From Rostratula benghalensis (taxonomy: Eukaryota > Chordata > Aves > Charadriiformes > Rostratulidae), in contig VXAI01000019.1 in assembly GCA_013399305.1 (NCBI GenBank), positions 7,676,754 through 7,740,753 of the forward strand: DNA of 64,000 nt, in the 5' to 3' direction. The position numbers and the translations under genes were made by a program. The notes under the pieces are model-generated. The model was not told the origin of the DNA. It saw only the letters and a program-made list of their open reading frames with translations, and did not search any database. Positions 11,401 through 21,643 of the stretch are shown piece by piece. The first letter of the stretch is position 1, and every line of letters starts with the position of its first letter.

Positions 11401-13629
11401 GTTTTAAAAAGAAATTAATAAGGACAAAAAGCTATTTTCACATAAAATAATAGCATGGAAATGATAGCTCCGTGTTTGGATTGCTGCTCTTTTTTGGATG
11501 AGGCATCTTGGTAAAAATGCCTTTTGTGACTAATTTAAAGGAGCTTTTATAATAGATAAGGGTAAAGGAGCCAATATTGGTTTGAAAGCCAAGAAGGATT
11601 ATAAGTATAATAAAAAGTTGATTATAAAGCCTGTTTCCAGAAGTCTGGGTTGAACTTAGTGCAAACCCTGGAGGTATGTCTGGTGGTAATTATGTTTGAG
11701 AGAAGCAGACACTGATTTAGACGTTCATTTGATCGAAGCCAAACTGTAAACTGGACGTGGACTGGTGCCATTATCCTATTAATGACTCCAGACCAAAATT
11801 TCAAGAAGTGTTATTTATTTCACAGATGGAACAAGAATCCAAATGTTACTCTGCTTTGGCTAGAAGTCTCTCTAACAAGAGAAACGTCTTTCCATAGTAG
11901 CTCCCAGACGGATAGTTTGTTTCATCAGTATTTGGAAAATTGCAGGAAAACGTTTACTTTTTTCATTTTCTTTCTACAAAAGCAAACAAATACCAGTTTT
12001 TGTTTTCAAGGGGTGTGGTGGCCTGAGCCTGAATAATTTAAAACTAATATAAGGGACGTGGTACTGTTTTCAGCAAAAAAAAAAAAGCACTTTAATCTTC
12101 TGTAATGGGAAAAAATGCAAATAGAATACTTTTGCCGTCTTGTCTGATGACACTTGCAATGCTATACTTCTTTAAAGAGCTGGTCACTAAATACTGTCAG
12201 AGTTTGTTTTGCAAAATAGGTAATATCTATAAGAGATGATGCTTTATAGAGTTTAGTTTTAAGTTGCACACCTTAGGTATATCAATAGTAGGAGTTTATT
12301 GGCTCTAATTTATTATTGGCTGCACAAGTGCCCCTTTACCTTGTCCTCAGGGGGTGAATACATCCCACCCTGCTGCACCCGTGGCCTTGCTGGCTCCCAG
12401 GCTCACTTGCCAACCTGGGGGCCAAGGTATGGTTTTCAGGAGATCTGTAGTTGTCCTTCACTTTTCAAATAATTTAAAATTACCAGCATTTACCTTATGT
12501 TTGCACGCTGCCTGTATGCCACGCGCTATGGTACTGATGATAAAAAACCATTACAAATAGATTTCAGCTGAAAATTAAACTCTTGTCATACTGTCTCGTC
12601 AGCTGGAACTGGAATAATAACCAATCACCATGTTCTTAAAGGTGGGGAAGTCCCTAGAAGTTGCAGAAATATTCTTAAATCTATTTGGAAAAATACATTG
12701 TTGCCTAAAAGACGGCAGTGCAACATTATCCTTTTTAAAAAACTACCAAAAATAGTTTTTAAAACTTTGACCTGAAGTATTTGTCCTAACTTTTCAGGAG
12801 ACCGTTGAGCTTTGAGTCTCCTTCTTAATTTAATAAAGTAGATGTGCTGAGTTGAGTACTGAAATGAGTCTCCCTGTTTGGCTGTCAACACACGTTCGGT
12901 TTCTCGAGGTATCGCTGAAATTGTCCTCTTCCACCTGGTGAACTACAGTTCCCCTTAAAATTAGGATTTTATTCGTTTACATGCACAATTGTTAATAGTG
13001 AATATTTCTTAATATTCCCCCTATAAAATACTAATAGTTCAAGATGCGTTCTGTTAGGGCAACCATACATTCTGCATCGATACAAGTACTGGGAGGTCGC
13101 AGATAGAGTGTGCTGCAATTCTAAACTTGTTCATCCAAAAATGTTTTGATCTAAATCCAACAGAGTCCTATTTTCCACAAGCTCCTGGAGTTGTGCAACT
13201 GATGTAGGAGGTTGTAGCTTACCCCTTTTTCAAGCGATTCTTGTTTTCCAGCTTTTTGAAGCGCTTTCCAAATGTTATGTTTTAGATTCTTTTATCATTT
13301 TATTTTTTATATATATATAAGGCTGCCAATTTCAAGTCATTTCCTCTGGACAAATGAGCTCTTTGTACATTTTCCTCTTTCTAACAATGTCAGTCTGAAC
13401 GTTACAGAGGGCGAACAGGCACGTTTTACAGTTTAACACCAAAAATGTTGACTAGGGGAGCAGAGCTATGGTGTACATTTTGAAGATAATGATTATTTAG
13501 GGGTATAACTGAAATGACGGCAGAGAACAAAACCCCAAACTTAAATTCTCCAGAGCTTTTTTTGGGGTTTTTTTGTTTTGTTTTGTTTTATTTTTTTAAA
13601 AAAACCCATCTTTTCTTTCCCTGTCACAG

Positions 13630-13781
13630 CTGTTTGAGATCACGGTGCCTCTCTCTCACGGCCCCAAGCCCGTCACCGTCAGTTTTGCCAACCACACCTC
13701 CTGCCGCTGCATGTCGAAGCTGGATGTTTACAGACAAGTTCATTCCATCATCAGACGTTCCTTGCCAGCCACACAAACTCA
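13630..13781 (+). CDS. VEGFC: VEGFC exon 4 (end of VEGF homology domain, C-terminal cleavage site)
   Basis: The exon is 152 nt, between the acceptor tgtcacag and the donor GTGAGT at 13782. It begins in phase 0 with LFEITVPLSHGPKP and ends two bases into a glutamine codon. It encodes the last strands of the cystine-knot domain, including the CRC motif, and a second N-glycosylation sequon (NHT). The HSIIRRSLPA segment holds the site cut by proprotein convertases in the secretory pathway. With a 49-codon exon 1, the cut falls between R227 and S228, exactly as in mammalian VEGF-C. The exon has higher GC and more CpG than the flanking intron. The upstream acceptor has a long T-rich tract from 13557 to 13622, so recognition should be strong. 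Confidence 0.97.
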
Positions 13782-15903
13782 GTGAGTAGGAGACTTGTCT
13801 TTCCCTCCCTCACAGGATGACCAAGCCTACATGTAATTTTTTTTTTCTTTTTTTTTTTTCATTTTTTTCTTTTTCCTGGGAGCTTTTACACTTTGGGTGA
13901 ACTTGGACACAGCAGGAGTGGCAGAATGCATTTTGCAAAAGAGCTAAGATTGGTTTATGTGGAAAAAAAATGTTAAATAACACTGTCGTTTTACCCCATG
14001 GATACGTCGAAACTACATGGTCTGAAAATGAGAAAGAATGTTGTCTGGGGGGTTTGTTTCATGGAAAGATCCACAGTGCAATTGAGACAAGGGAAACATC
14101 AATCAAATCAAATTAAAAAAATAACAAAAAAACTCATAAAAGCTATCCAAAATTACTTACTTTTGCAAATAAGGTGTAGGCAACCTTTCTCTCTAAAACT
14201 GTATTTTCCTATTTGAAATGCTGTTTAAAAAAAGGCCTGCTTTTAGAGAACTTCGATTTGACTGCGAATCTTTTTGGACCTTTTCATATGCCAGGAATGA
14301 AAACCAAACAGAACAGGAAGGGGAAATAAAGGGTTAACTGACATCCCACAGAATTAGCATATTGATTTCCGTGGTGATGTGGTGATTTTGAATAAGAAAG
14401 TCACAGAGGGAACCTGGCGCTGAAGCAGTCCTTGTTAAAACACCTACGTGAAGAACTCCTTCCCTTTATTCTAGACAACTGAGGGATGGTTGAACCATGA
14501 ATAAATATTTAGTAGAGTAGGAAACAAAGACAAAACAGACCAACAGTGGCTTTAGGGAGGAAGCCAATGAGTAGAAGCTGGACTGGAATTAACTGTAGAT
14601 GGTTTTTATGAGGAGTAGTGCCAAATGCTGAGATGGAAGCTGGGTTGTCTCCTCCGTGTTCTCGTTCAGTTAAAATTCTGGATGTTTTCAGACGTGTTCC
14701 AGCTACACACAGATTATATTCCATGTGAATTCAAGCTGTTGGATTTGTTCATCAAAACACACATAAACAGCGGACTACGAGAACATTAGGAAACAAATCA
14801 ACTAATAGTTTAATTAATTGCGTAATGACCAGATTCCTAAACGTCCAAACCTAAGAGTCAATAACAAAGTCAAATTGTGCTGACAGTTGGCAGCTTCTCA
14901 TGCTCCCAGACGAAGAGCAGTTGTAATGGCCATTGCAAGAGTGTATTTTAGCCAGGAAGCAGCTGCCATCATGAGAGGGAAATTAGAGTTCAGCTGCCAG
15001 ACTTCGACCAGCACTCCCAGTAAGGGATGACCATGCTTCAAGAAAAGGTCGGCAGAGGAGTACTAGATCAGAAGAGCAGATTGTATACAGACCTTCTCTA
15101 CTCTTAGGTACCATCCTTCAGTTTAAAATCTGTGGCTTTTTCAGCCCAAAATAAACCAAGCTGAGTGCTTCCAGATTCTAGAAAGGGAAGTAAAGATTTT
15201 CCAGGTGGGTACCTGAATCCCAGTGGCGTATTTTGTCCTAATGTTCTCAATTTCTTCTCAACTTCTTATTTTTCCTCAACTTTTCTATGTACAGGTTTGA
15301 ATGCTAATGAAATTGTCATAAACCCAAACTAGGAAGTGTACTTTCTTGTCACACTGGCAGAAATATAGTCATGGCTTTCTGATCTATTACTGCAAAGAAA
15401 AGCCTAGGAGTGTACTCTCTGGGTTTAGGGTAATAACACCTGGACTTTAGTAAGAACTCAAGGCTGGATGCACAACCACATGTCAGAAAGAAGAGATGAC
15501 ATGTAAGACAGAATACAAAGAGTTGATTTTTTTTAAAAAAATACAAAATATATTTTCTGAAAAAAATTTATCCTGAGAAGTAAGGTCTAGGTCTTTTCCT
15601 GTTCCTCCTTTTCCTTCTCTCCTTCTTTTCCTTCTTAAAAGTAGTAGCTACCTCAACATACTTGAGCATGTTGGTTCATGCCAAGCCATGATTCAGAATA
15701 CCTTCTGGATTAATGGCATCTTAAGTTGAACTCTTCTCTGTTTATATAGAATTTCATGAGGATGCACAGCTGAGGTAGAAAATTGTTGTTCTTCACTTCA
15801 GAATTTGAGCTGATTGGGGCGGGGGGAGCAGGGGGGACTTTAATATACATCTTTCAGCTCCAAGTCTCTATGATGAGCTTTATGTCACATGATAGGCACC
15901 TTA

Positions 15904-15966
15904 GAGTTGAGTGACAAGACCTTTGGAAGTCCCTTCTGGCCTGGACCCCTCTATGATTCTATGATT
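15904..15966 (+). mobile_element. CR1 LINE 3' tail, short and degraded
   Basis: A diverged CR1 terminus with 'ctttggaagtcccttctggc' and the tail 'tctatgattctatgatttt'. It lies in intron 4, sense to VEGFC. Divergence in the core suggests an older insertion or another subfamily. Confidence 0.8.
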
Positions 15967-16609
15967 TTAGATGTGGTTTGGATGTAGAGTGGATACATTA
16001 AATATTTTCTTTCTACCTTGGCTACAAAACTCAAGCAGGTGAAGAGGATTGAACTGTTAAATTCTTCTGTTGTCATTCAACTCTGCTGGAGTCCAAATCT
16101 TTAGATTCAGGAAAGTTGTCCAGGATTTGAGTGGCTGGTGAAAAAGAGTCAGTTTATGTCACATAACTTTCACATAGAGAGGAAAGGAATCTGACAATCT
16201 GAGTTTGTTTCTGAAATTAGAGTTTGGTCTGCAGCAGTCATTTGGAAACAATTACCAGCCACCTTTCGACGTCTGTATGCGTGAAAGCATTTTTCTACTG
16301 CAAAATTCAATGTAGAAAATTTTGCCTTTGTAAAGAATGGTCACCTATGTGGTATAAGGCCTACAAATATTTCTTAAACTGGTCTATTTTCTATATGAGG
16401 CTTACATTCAAGGGGTAGATCTGTTTCCACAGTACCTTAGGAAAGTACAAATACAAGTTTCTAGAAAATACAGCTGAAACTTGGAACGTGAGATGGTATC
16501 CTCTGAGCTGGAGCTTTTTGAAAGGCTTTTGTAATGGAGGGAAGCAAAAGCTATTAGCATCCAAAATTAATTTTCTTCAGTTCTTATGATAGTAAATCCT
16601 AACCAGCCA

Positions 16610-16734
16610 AGGCCAGGCTGGACAGGGCTTAGAGTAAGCTGGTCTGGTGGGAGGTGGATCTGCCCAGGGTAGGGGGTTTGGAACTGATTGACCTTTAAGG
16701 TCCCTTCCAACTCTGGCCATTCTAGGATTCTAAC
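16610..16734 (+). mobile_element. CR1 LINE 3' tail abutting VEGFC exon 5
   Basis: A plus-strand CR1 terminus with 'ggccaggctggacagggctt', 'ctggtctggtgggaggtgg', 'acctttaaggtcccttccaa' and a tail reading 'attctaggattctaac'. The tail stops about 20 nt before the exon 5 acceptor, so the branch-point region of this intron is CR1-derived or at its border. See the matching finding. Confidence 0.92.
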
Positions 16735-16753
16735 AGTGTAATTCATTCCACAG

Positions 16754-16863
16754 GTGTCACGTGGCAAACAAGACCTGTCCAAAAAATCATATCTGGAATA
16801 ATCAAATCTGCAGATGTTTGTCACAACATGATCTTGGTTTCTCTTCTCACCTTGGAGATTCTG
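16754..16863 (+). CDS. VEGFC: VEGFC exon 5 (start of C-terminal propeptide)
   Basis: The exon is 110 nt, between the acceptor attccacag and the donor GTAAGC at 16864. The first base completes a glutamine codon; the last base starts an aspartate codon. It encodes the first part of the C-terminal propeptide, with the sequon NKT and the motif CRC at the start of the cysteine-rich region. Its length is not a multiple of three, so skipping it would shift the frame. The acceptor is unusual: there is almost no pyrimidine tract in the last 20 nt, and the sequence just upstream (to about 16734) is the 3' end of a CR1 element. The best branch-point match, ttctaac at 16728-16734, lies in that CR1 tail. 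Confidence 0.96.
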
Positions 16864-17117
16864 GTAAGCAGTTTTGCTTCAACGGTTAAACGTAGTCCCG
16901 TGTTTCGATTCAGCTGAAGGAGAAGATAAGAACTTGAAATGTAAAGAGTTGATTTTCTTTATCAATATTGTTACTGGTTGTTGCCTCTCTTTTGACATAT
17001 GAATGTTCTTAAAACACCTTCAAGGGTACGGATTTGATCCCGTTTCTTCACTTGAAAGTGCGGGATGAGTAGAGGCAGAATTCTGACAATTGTGCCGTTT
17101 CTCCGCTGTGTTTGTAG
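16864..17117 (+). other. VEGFC: VEGFC intron 5
   Basis: A short 254 nt intron with donor GTAAGC and acceptor tgtttgtag. No repeat or other element is visible in it. Confidence 0.95.
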
Positions 17118-17448
17118 ACCCCTCGGAAGGGTTCCAGATTTGTGGGGCAAACAAAGAGCTGGATGAAGAAACCTGCCAGTGTGTCTGCAGAGGAGGCGTG
17201 CGGCCCTCGAGCTGTGGACCTCACAAGGAATTGGACAGATCCTCGTGTCAGTGCATGTGCAAAAACAAACTTCTCCCCGCTTCCTGCGGGCCCAACAAGG
17301 AGTTCGATGAAGATAAATGCCAGTGTGTATGTAAAAAGACCTGCCCTAAACATCAGCCACTAAATCCCGCAAAGTGCCTCTGTGAATGTATAGAATCACC
17401 CAACAAATGCTTCTTAAAAGGAAAAAGGTTCCATCACCAGACCTGCAG
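17118..17448 (+). CDS. VEGFC: VEGFC exon 6 (BR3P-type cysteine repeats of the propeptide)
   Basis: The exon is 331 nt, between the acceptor tgtttgtag and the donor GTAAAA at 17449. It encodes most of the C-terminal propeptide. That region is built of repeats resembling Balbiani ring 3 silk protein, with CxCxC clusters: CQCVC, CQCMC, CQCVC and CLCEC, each preceded by a CGxxKE(L/F)D-type segment. In the family this propeptide is cleaved but stays disulphide-linked to the growth factor. It binds CCBE1- and ADAMTS3-related processing machinery and the extracellular matrix. The donor lacks the usual G at position +5. Reading through it gives R and then TAA at 17450-17452, so intron retention would end the protein 37 residues early. 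Codons are GC-richer than the surrounding introns, as expected for coding sequence. Confidence 0.97.
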
Positions 17449-20400
17449 GTAAAAAATTCAGTCTTTTTACCCCTTTCATTGTGTTTTACAGTGTAAAATT
17501 TTCAGTGGTGTCATGAGTCGCCTTCTTGGATTGCTTTGTAGCCTTAAGTACACACTGAAAGTCTCTTCCATTCATTTTTCTATGGCTTTTATCAGCTCTG
17601 AGAGGAAACTGTCAGGCAGAAGCAGTATTTTAACGTGTGGTTAGTTTCTTGTGCTCTTAACACTGCTTCATGTGCTTTATTTTTTTTTTTTTTGGTGAAA
17701 ATGAGCTGTATGTTCAAGCTCCCTGGGTTTTTTTATACTACTCAAAATCACATTATGTTTTTCCCAAGAACAGAATATTACAATTGAAATAACTCAAATA
17801 TTCCTAACTAGATTTGATGGGTTAGTTCTGGAGATTTTATCCTTCATTTTTTCATTTCTCAAATTTTTGCATATCCTTCATTTCACTTGATGGTTACTAA
17901 AGATTTACGAGCGCATAAAAAAAGTCTCATAGCTCCGGGTGATGTCTGTGAAAAGTAAACACATATAACTATAAAACAGACTGCCCACATTCATCATTTA
18001 AAATGGGATTTGGTCAGGGAAAAAAAAAACCTCTGCAGTTTCTTTATATATCACAGGAGTTTTTCCTTCCACGACAGCTACAGCCACAGTGGTAGCAATC
18101 TATATATACAGATGTGAATGACTTCGGGTTCTCAGAAACAAACCATTTTATTTTTGCTTGGTTCTTTTGTGGAGGAAAATTTTCCTGTAAAGTAAATTTG
18201 TTAAAACACAAGCAACGCCGTTTGGAGCTGAAAGATTACTTATTTACTAATATATGGGAATCCTACTATTATATTAATGACAACAATTCCAGAAATGTTC
18301 AGCACTGGAAATGGAAAATAGAAAATCGTGACATTTAAATGTCTGAGGTCAGAAAAAATGGGACATCTGTGCAGACCTTCCAAAATCTCAAAGCTGAGCA
18401 TTTGGTAGCATAAACAAATAAATAAATACCACAATTCCTGACCATAAAGAGAAGGTTGCCACTGGCTCACCCAGCACTACACAGCACTTCTCTCTTAGCT
18501 CCAGCATGTTCAGATTCTCCCCATCAACACAGGCTCCTGTCCCGTGGAAGCACTCCATAAACAACGTTCAGCCTTAATCTCTTGAAAGAGCTGGTCTATT
18601 GTTCAGCAGAGTTTCCTAAGGAAACCACGTTTCTGCAGTTACAATGACTCTGCCACTATTCACCCGCTGCTATCACCTCAAAAATGTATTTTGGTCAGTT
18701 TTGGCCGGGCCTGATAACTTAGGGACCTCAGCTGCAAAGCGTTTTAGAGGAGGAGAGGGGCTTTCTTGCTCCGTTGAAGTGTTCCAGATAAGGATAAAAT
18801 TGCAGTAGCCTGACCTTGGCCGCTGCAAACACAAACTCCCAGGGGAAAGGTTGCCTTGGGGGGAGTCTCAGCTCTAAGTGAAGTTTGCAGTTCACAAATG
18901 GACTCCCTGTATTTAACAATTACCCAGTAATTTTTGGTTTGTACCACATCAGGTGGAAGAGTTGAGCTTTGTCTTTCAGGGTTGCTTTTTTTTTTTTTTT
19001 CTTTGCCTTGTATTTCTCTCATTTCATTCTATGCTCATTCAGTATGTGAAAAAGTGCCAAAAAGGCAAGCCAGGTCAGGGTTTCATCCTCGGCATCTCCG
19101 TGGAATACCTTTTTTGTCCCCCAGAACAACCTCTCCTGCTGGTTGCCCATCTGCTCAGAGCGCTAGATCCTTTGGTGAAAAAGCCAGACAGCCAAATTCT
19201 CTTGCTTCCTTTCTCAAGTGACACCATGATTTCCGTGGCCTTCCACCACGGTTTCCAAACTTCATTGGGCAAAGAGATCAGCAGGGCTTTGAGAGATTCC
19301 CGTGAGCTGCAACACTCATCTCAAATACGCAGTGGCACAAAAATCACGTTGCTCCCTTAATTACAGAGACTGGTGAAATAATCTGTGATTCAACGACATT
19401 TCCAGCGCTGAGCAAGATGGGACTGGTTAATAAATGTCATGTTTGCAGCCTTCCTCATTCCTCGTGGTTTTCCTCAGAGCCAGGTTCCTTGGTTGTGCTC
19501 GCTGGCTTGAAAGTAATGGAACTGTAAGCCAGCCCTCATCACATAAACAAATTACTGCAGAGTGATAAATTGGGAGCCAAAACAAGCACACACCACATTA
19601 ACTTATCTGCAACAATAATAAGAGTAGCCACAAGCCCGAAATAAGAGTTGCCTCAGGAAGAGGAGAGTGACAGAGCCTTAATATAGTGTGCTGTCATGTC
19701 TTTGAACTGAAGTAAGTATGAATTAGAGTGATAGATCGTAATATCAGCGTTCCCCAGACAGGCACACGTTATTTAAAAACTGTGTTGAAATTCAAAACAT
19801 ATACTTTTGTCTTGTGACTCCTTGCCAGCGTCTGGAAAAAAACCAACAACCCACCTCAGACTTGGAGTTTGTCTCCATTATACAGCAGAAAGTATTTAGC
19901 ATTGTTATTGTAAGGTTATTTTAGGTCGAGTTCTTGTTTTAATAGAAAAATAAAATAGGAAAAGGAAGAGTTCAGGGACAACCACAGATATTATCTTTGT
20001 ATAAGTTCTATTTTTTCAGTCAAGGAATCCACGAAGACAAATTCTGCTGTGTTTTAGGTAGATGTGACTCCTGTTTTAAAGCTCTGTTTCTGTTAAACTT
20101 ATTTTAATCGAGCAGGGACTACTTCTGTTCTTTTTCCTTTGAGAGGTATCATAAAGGTGATCATTGCATAGACAGACGCAATGTGAGGTGTCACCATGTC
20201 CCTCCTGGCCTCAGGGAGTGGCACAAAGGAGGTATGCTCTGGTTTTTCCAGATCAGAGTCAGGGGGTAACACAGGCAGAGAGATCTCTCTCGGGCTTCAG
20301 GCAGCAGGGAAGGAGGTGAGAAACAGTCCTGGGTGAGGTGGTGGTAAATTAGCCCATCTCCTGGTTCTGGATTGCCACCTCAAACACGCAGTAGGTCATA

Positions 20401-20697
20401 ACAAGCCAACTGAAGTAGAGGAAACTACCACTGCTCATTCAAAATTAAATTTTAAAGAGCAGGGCTGAAGATGAGAATGGGACTACAAGCAGGCAGTAGG
20501 TTAAAAATACTCAGGAAGAGCTGTTGCCGTAGAATGATTTCTCTTCAACTGCATTCATCATTTGTTTTGTGAGGAACGGTCCCGTTCAAGACCTTCCCCT
20601 GCAAGAACATAAACAGCAGTTACAAGACGTGTGTTGGCAGGAGGTAAATGAAGTGAAATGCACTAACACCCTCTGGGTTTTTTTTGTCTTTCTTTAG
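17449..20697 (+). other. VEGFC: VEGFC intron 6
   Basis: This 3.25 kb intron has donor GTAAAA and acceptor tctttag, preceded by a T-rich tract. It has a 14-T run at 17680-17693, another T-run near 18987-19000, and no recognisable CR1. The segment 19380-19760 is repeat-free and looks like a candidate conserved element. A 135-codon open frame at 18953-19360 has no recognisable family and begins in a poly-F (T-run) stretch; I treat it as chance. Confidence 0.9.
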
Positions 20698-20812
20698 TTG
20701 TTACCGACCGCCCTGCACCGTCCGAACGAAGCGCTGCGAGGCCGGGTTTTATTTCAGCGAAGAAGTGTGCCGCTGCGTACCCACATACTGGAAAAGACCA
20801 CTCCTGAATTAG
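20698..20812 (+). CDS. VEGFC: VEGFC exon 7, coding part (C-terminus and stop)
   Basis: The coding part is 115 nt after the acceptor tctttag. The first base completes a serine codon split from exon 6. The exon then encodes CYRPPCTVRTKRC, the closing EEVCRC motif, and the terminal WKRPLLN, with stop TAG at 20810-20812. This is the last cysteine cluster of the silk-like propeptide. The C-terminus has the same length as in mammalian VEGF-C, and the final three residues differ. CpG content is high across the first 90 nt, in contrast to the AT-rich 3'UTR. With exons 2-6 it brings the encoded total in this window to 370 residues. Confidence 0.97.
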
Positions 20813-21096
20813 CCAGGAGAGCACTGCTCCCTGCTTGGGTGTACATTTTTATTCTTTTCCTTTTTTTTTTTTTTACCTTCCCCCACGAGAACAAGAGAAC
20901 AGCAGAGACTTTGCTAATATTTGGAATTAAATGTGCATCAGGGACCCTGTGGGGCTTGCAGAGACGGACGCACCGTGCTTTTCTCAAGAATTGGAAAGCA
21001 AATGCAGGAAACAACTGGGGTTCAGGTTTTGTAAAGGACTCAATAAGGACTTGTTTTCTGCCAATGACCAAACAGCCTAGGTTCTTCTTCTTGTGA

Positions 21097-21125
21097 TTTT
21101 TTTTTTTTTTAAAAAAAAAAAAAAA
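21097..21125 (+). repeat. T14-A15 self-complementary tract in VEGFC 3'UTR
   Basis: Fourteen Ts are followed at once by fifteen As. In RNA this can fold as an A-U hairpin, and the genomic A-run can prime oligo-dT internally. Confidence 0.9.
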
Positions 21126-21246
21126 GAGATAATGACTATATAATTTATTTCCACTAAAACCATTGTGCAGCATTTCTGTTTATAGCAGTAACAATTGTTA
21201 AAGCTCACTGTGATCAATATTTTTATATCATGCAAAGTATGTTTAA

Positions 21247-21252
21247 AATAAA
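21247..21252 (+). terminator. VEGFC: VEGFC poly(A) signal AATAAA
   Basis: A canonical AATAAA lies about 435 nt after the stop codon and is followed by a GT-containing stretch at 21272-21282 that could act as the downstream element. A variant ATTAAA at 20926-20931 is a weaker alternative and would give a much shorter 3'UTR. Confidence 0.85.
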
Positions 21253-21626
21253 ATGGAAATTGTATTATATAACAGTGAGAATGTTTAATCACCTGCCTCT
21301 AGACAGCAACTACAATTCAGCTTTATCCTCGAGGCCTTAAAAGGGGGAAAAACGGTTAAAAGAAAGCATTTTTATGAAAAGAAGACTACAGAGATTTTCT
21401 CATACCTATTATCAATGTTATTTGAAATAGAGGTATAGTTGGTGTTTCCTGACCAGTGGTATTTCTGTCTGCAGAATGAAATTAGCAGTTAATAACTAAT
21501 GGAAACGTTGGAGATCCTGTAGCTTGCCCAAGGAGGAGGACTACGTGTAAAGGTCTGCAGCAACTACTCACATTCCACCATATTCACCTTGTATTTTATT
21601 TCTTGTTGGGATTCCCAAGGAATAAG

Positions 21627-21643
21627 ATATATATATATATATA
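21627..21643. repeat. (AT)n microsatellite, short
   Basis: About eight AT units, 360 bp past the VEGFC poly(A) signal. A similar shorter run is at 26193-26205. Confidence 0.9.

Larger units (their letters stand above)
5097..13629 (+). other. VEGFC: VEGFC intron 3
   Basis: At 8.5 kb this is the largest intron in the window. It holds the (TTCCC)n repeat with its assembly gap (6324-6548), a G-quadruplex motif (7805-7820) and a short CR1 tail (8389-8450). The rest is AT-rich unique sequence with short A/T tracts. I see no additional exon or RNA gene. Confidence 0.9.
13782..16753 (+). other. VEGFC: VEGFC intron 4
   Basis: This 2.97 kb intron contains T-rich tracts at 13837-13875 and a G-rich stretch at 15816-15836. 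It also has two plus-strand CR1 tails (15904-15966 and 16610-16734), the second abutting exon 5. The block around 14740-15010 is repeat-free and rich in TAAT-type motifs and is discussed as a possible regulatory element. Confidence 0.9.
1..21270 (+). other. VEGFC: VEGFC transcription unit, partial (exons 2-7 plus 3'UTR)
   Basis: Six coding exons with AG/GT borders join in frame to encode the VEGF-C precursor from residue 50 (mammalian numbering) to the stop. Intron phases run 0, 1, 0, 2, 1, 2, with the first being the intron 1/exon 2 join. VEGF-C is a secreted PDGF/VEGF-family ligand of VEGFR-3 and VEGFR-2 that drives lymphatic vessel growth. Exon 1 is missing because the window starts inside intron 1; no signal-peptide exon is visible in positions 1-2633. 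The left boundary given is simply the window edge, and the right boundary is the inferred cleavage region after the poly(A) signal. No frameshift or stop interrupts any exon. Gene identity is very secure: the cystine-knot signature, BR3P-type cysteine repeats and exon structure all match this gene and exceed what VEGFD would show. Confidence 0.97.
20813..21270 (+). other. VEGFC: VEGFC 3'UTR
   Basis: This untranslated region runs from the stop codon to just past the AATAAA signal, about 460 nt. It contains a T-run near 20862-20874 and a striking T14-A15 block at 21097-21125 that can fold on itself. The last 120 nt (about 21150-21265) match my recollection of the mammalian VEGFC 3'UTR end, with motifs such as ttgttaaagctcactgtgat and atgcaaagtatgtttaaaat. 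That conservation supports this as the true transcript end. The exact cleavage base is an estimate. Confidence 0.85.

Noticed and set aside
18953..19360. 135-codon open frame in intron 6
   Set aside because: It begins with a poly-F stretch from a T-run and has no family resemblance. It overlaps other open frames on both strands.
20698..21096. 132-codon frame starting at exon 7
   Set aside because: It is a shadow frame. The true VEGFC frame starts one base later and ends at 20812.
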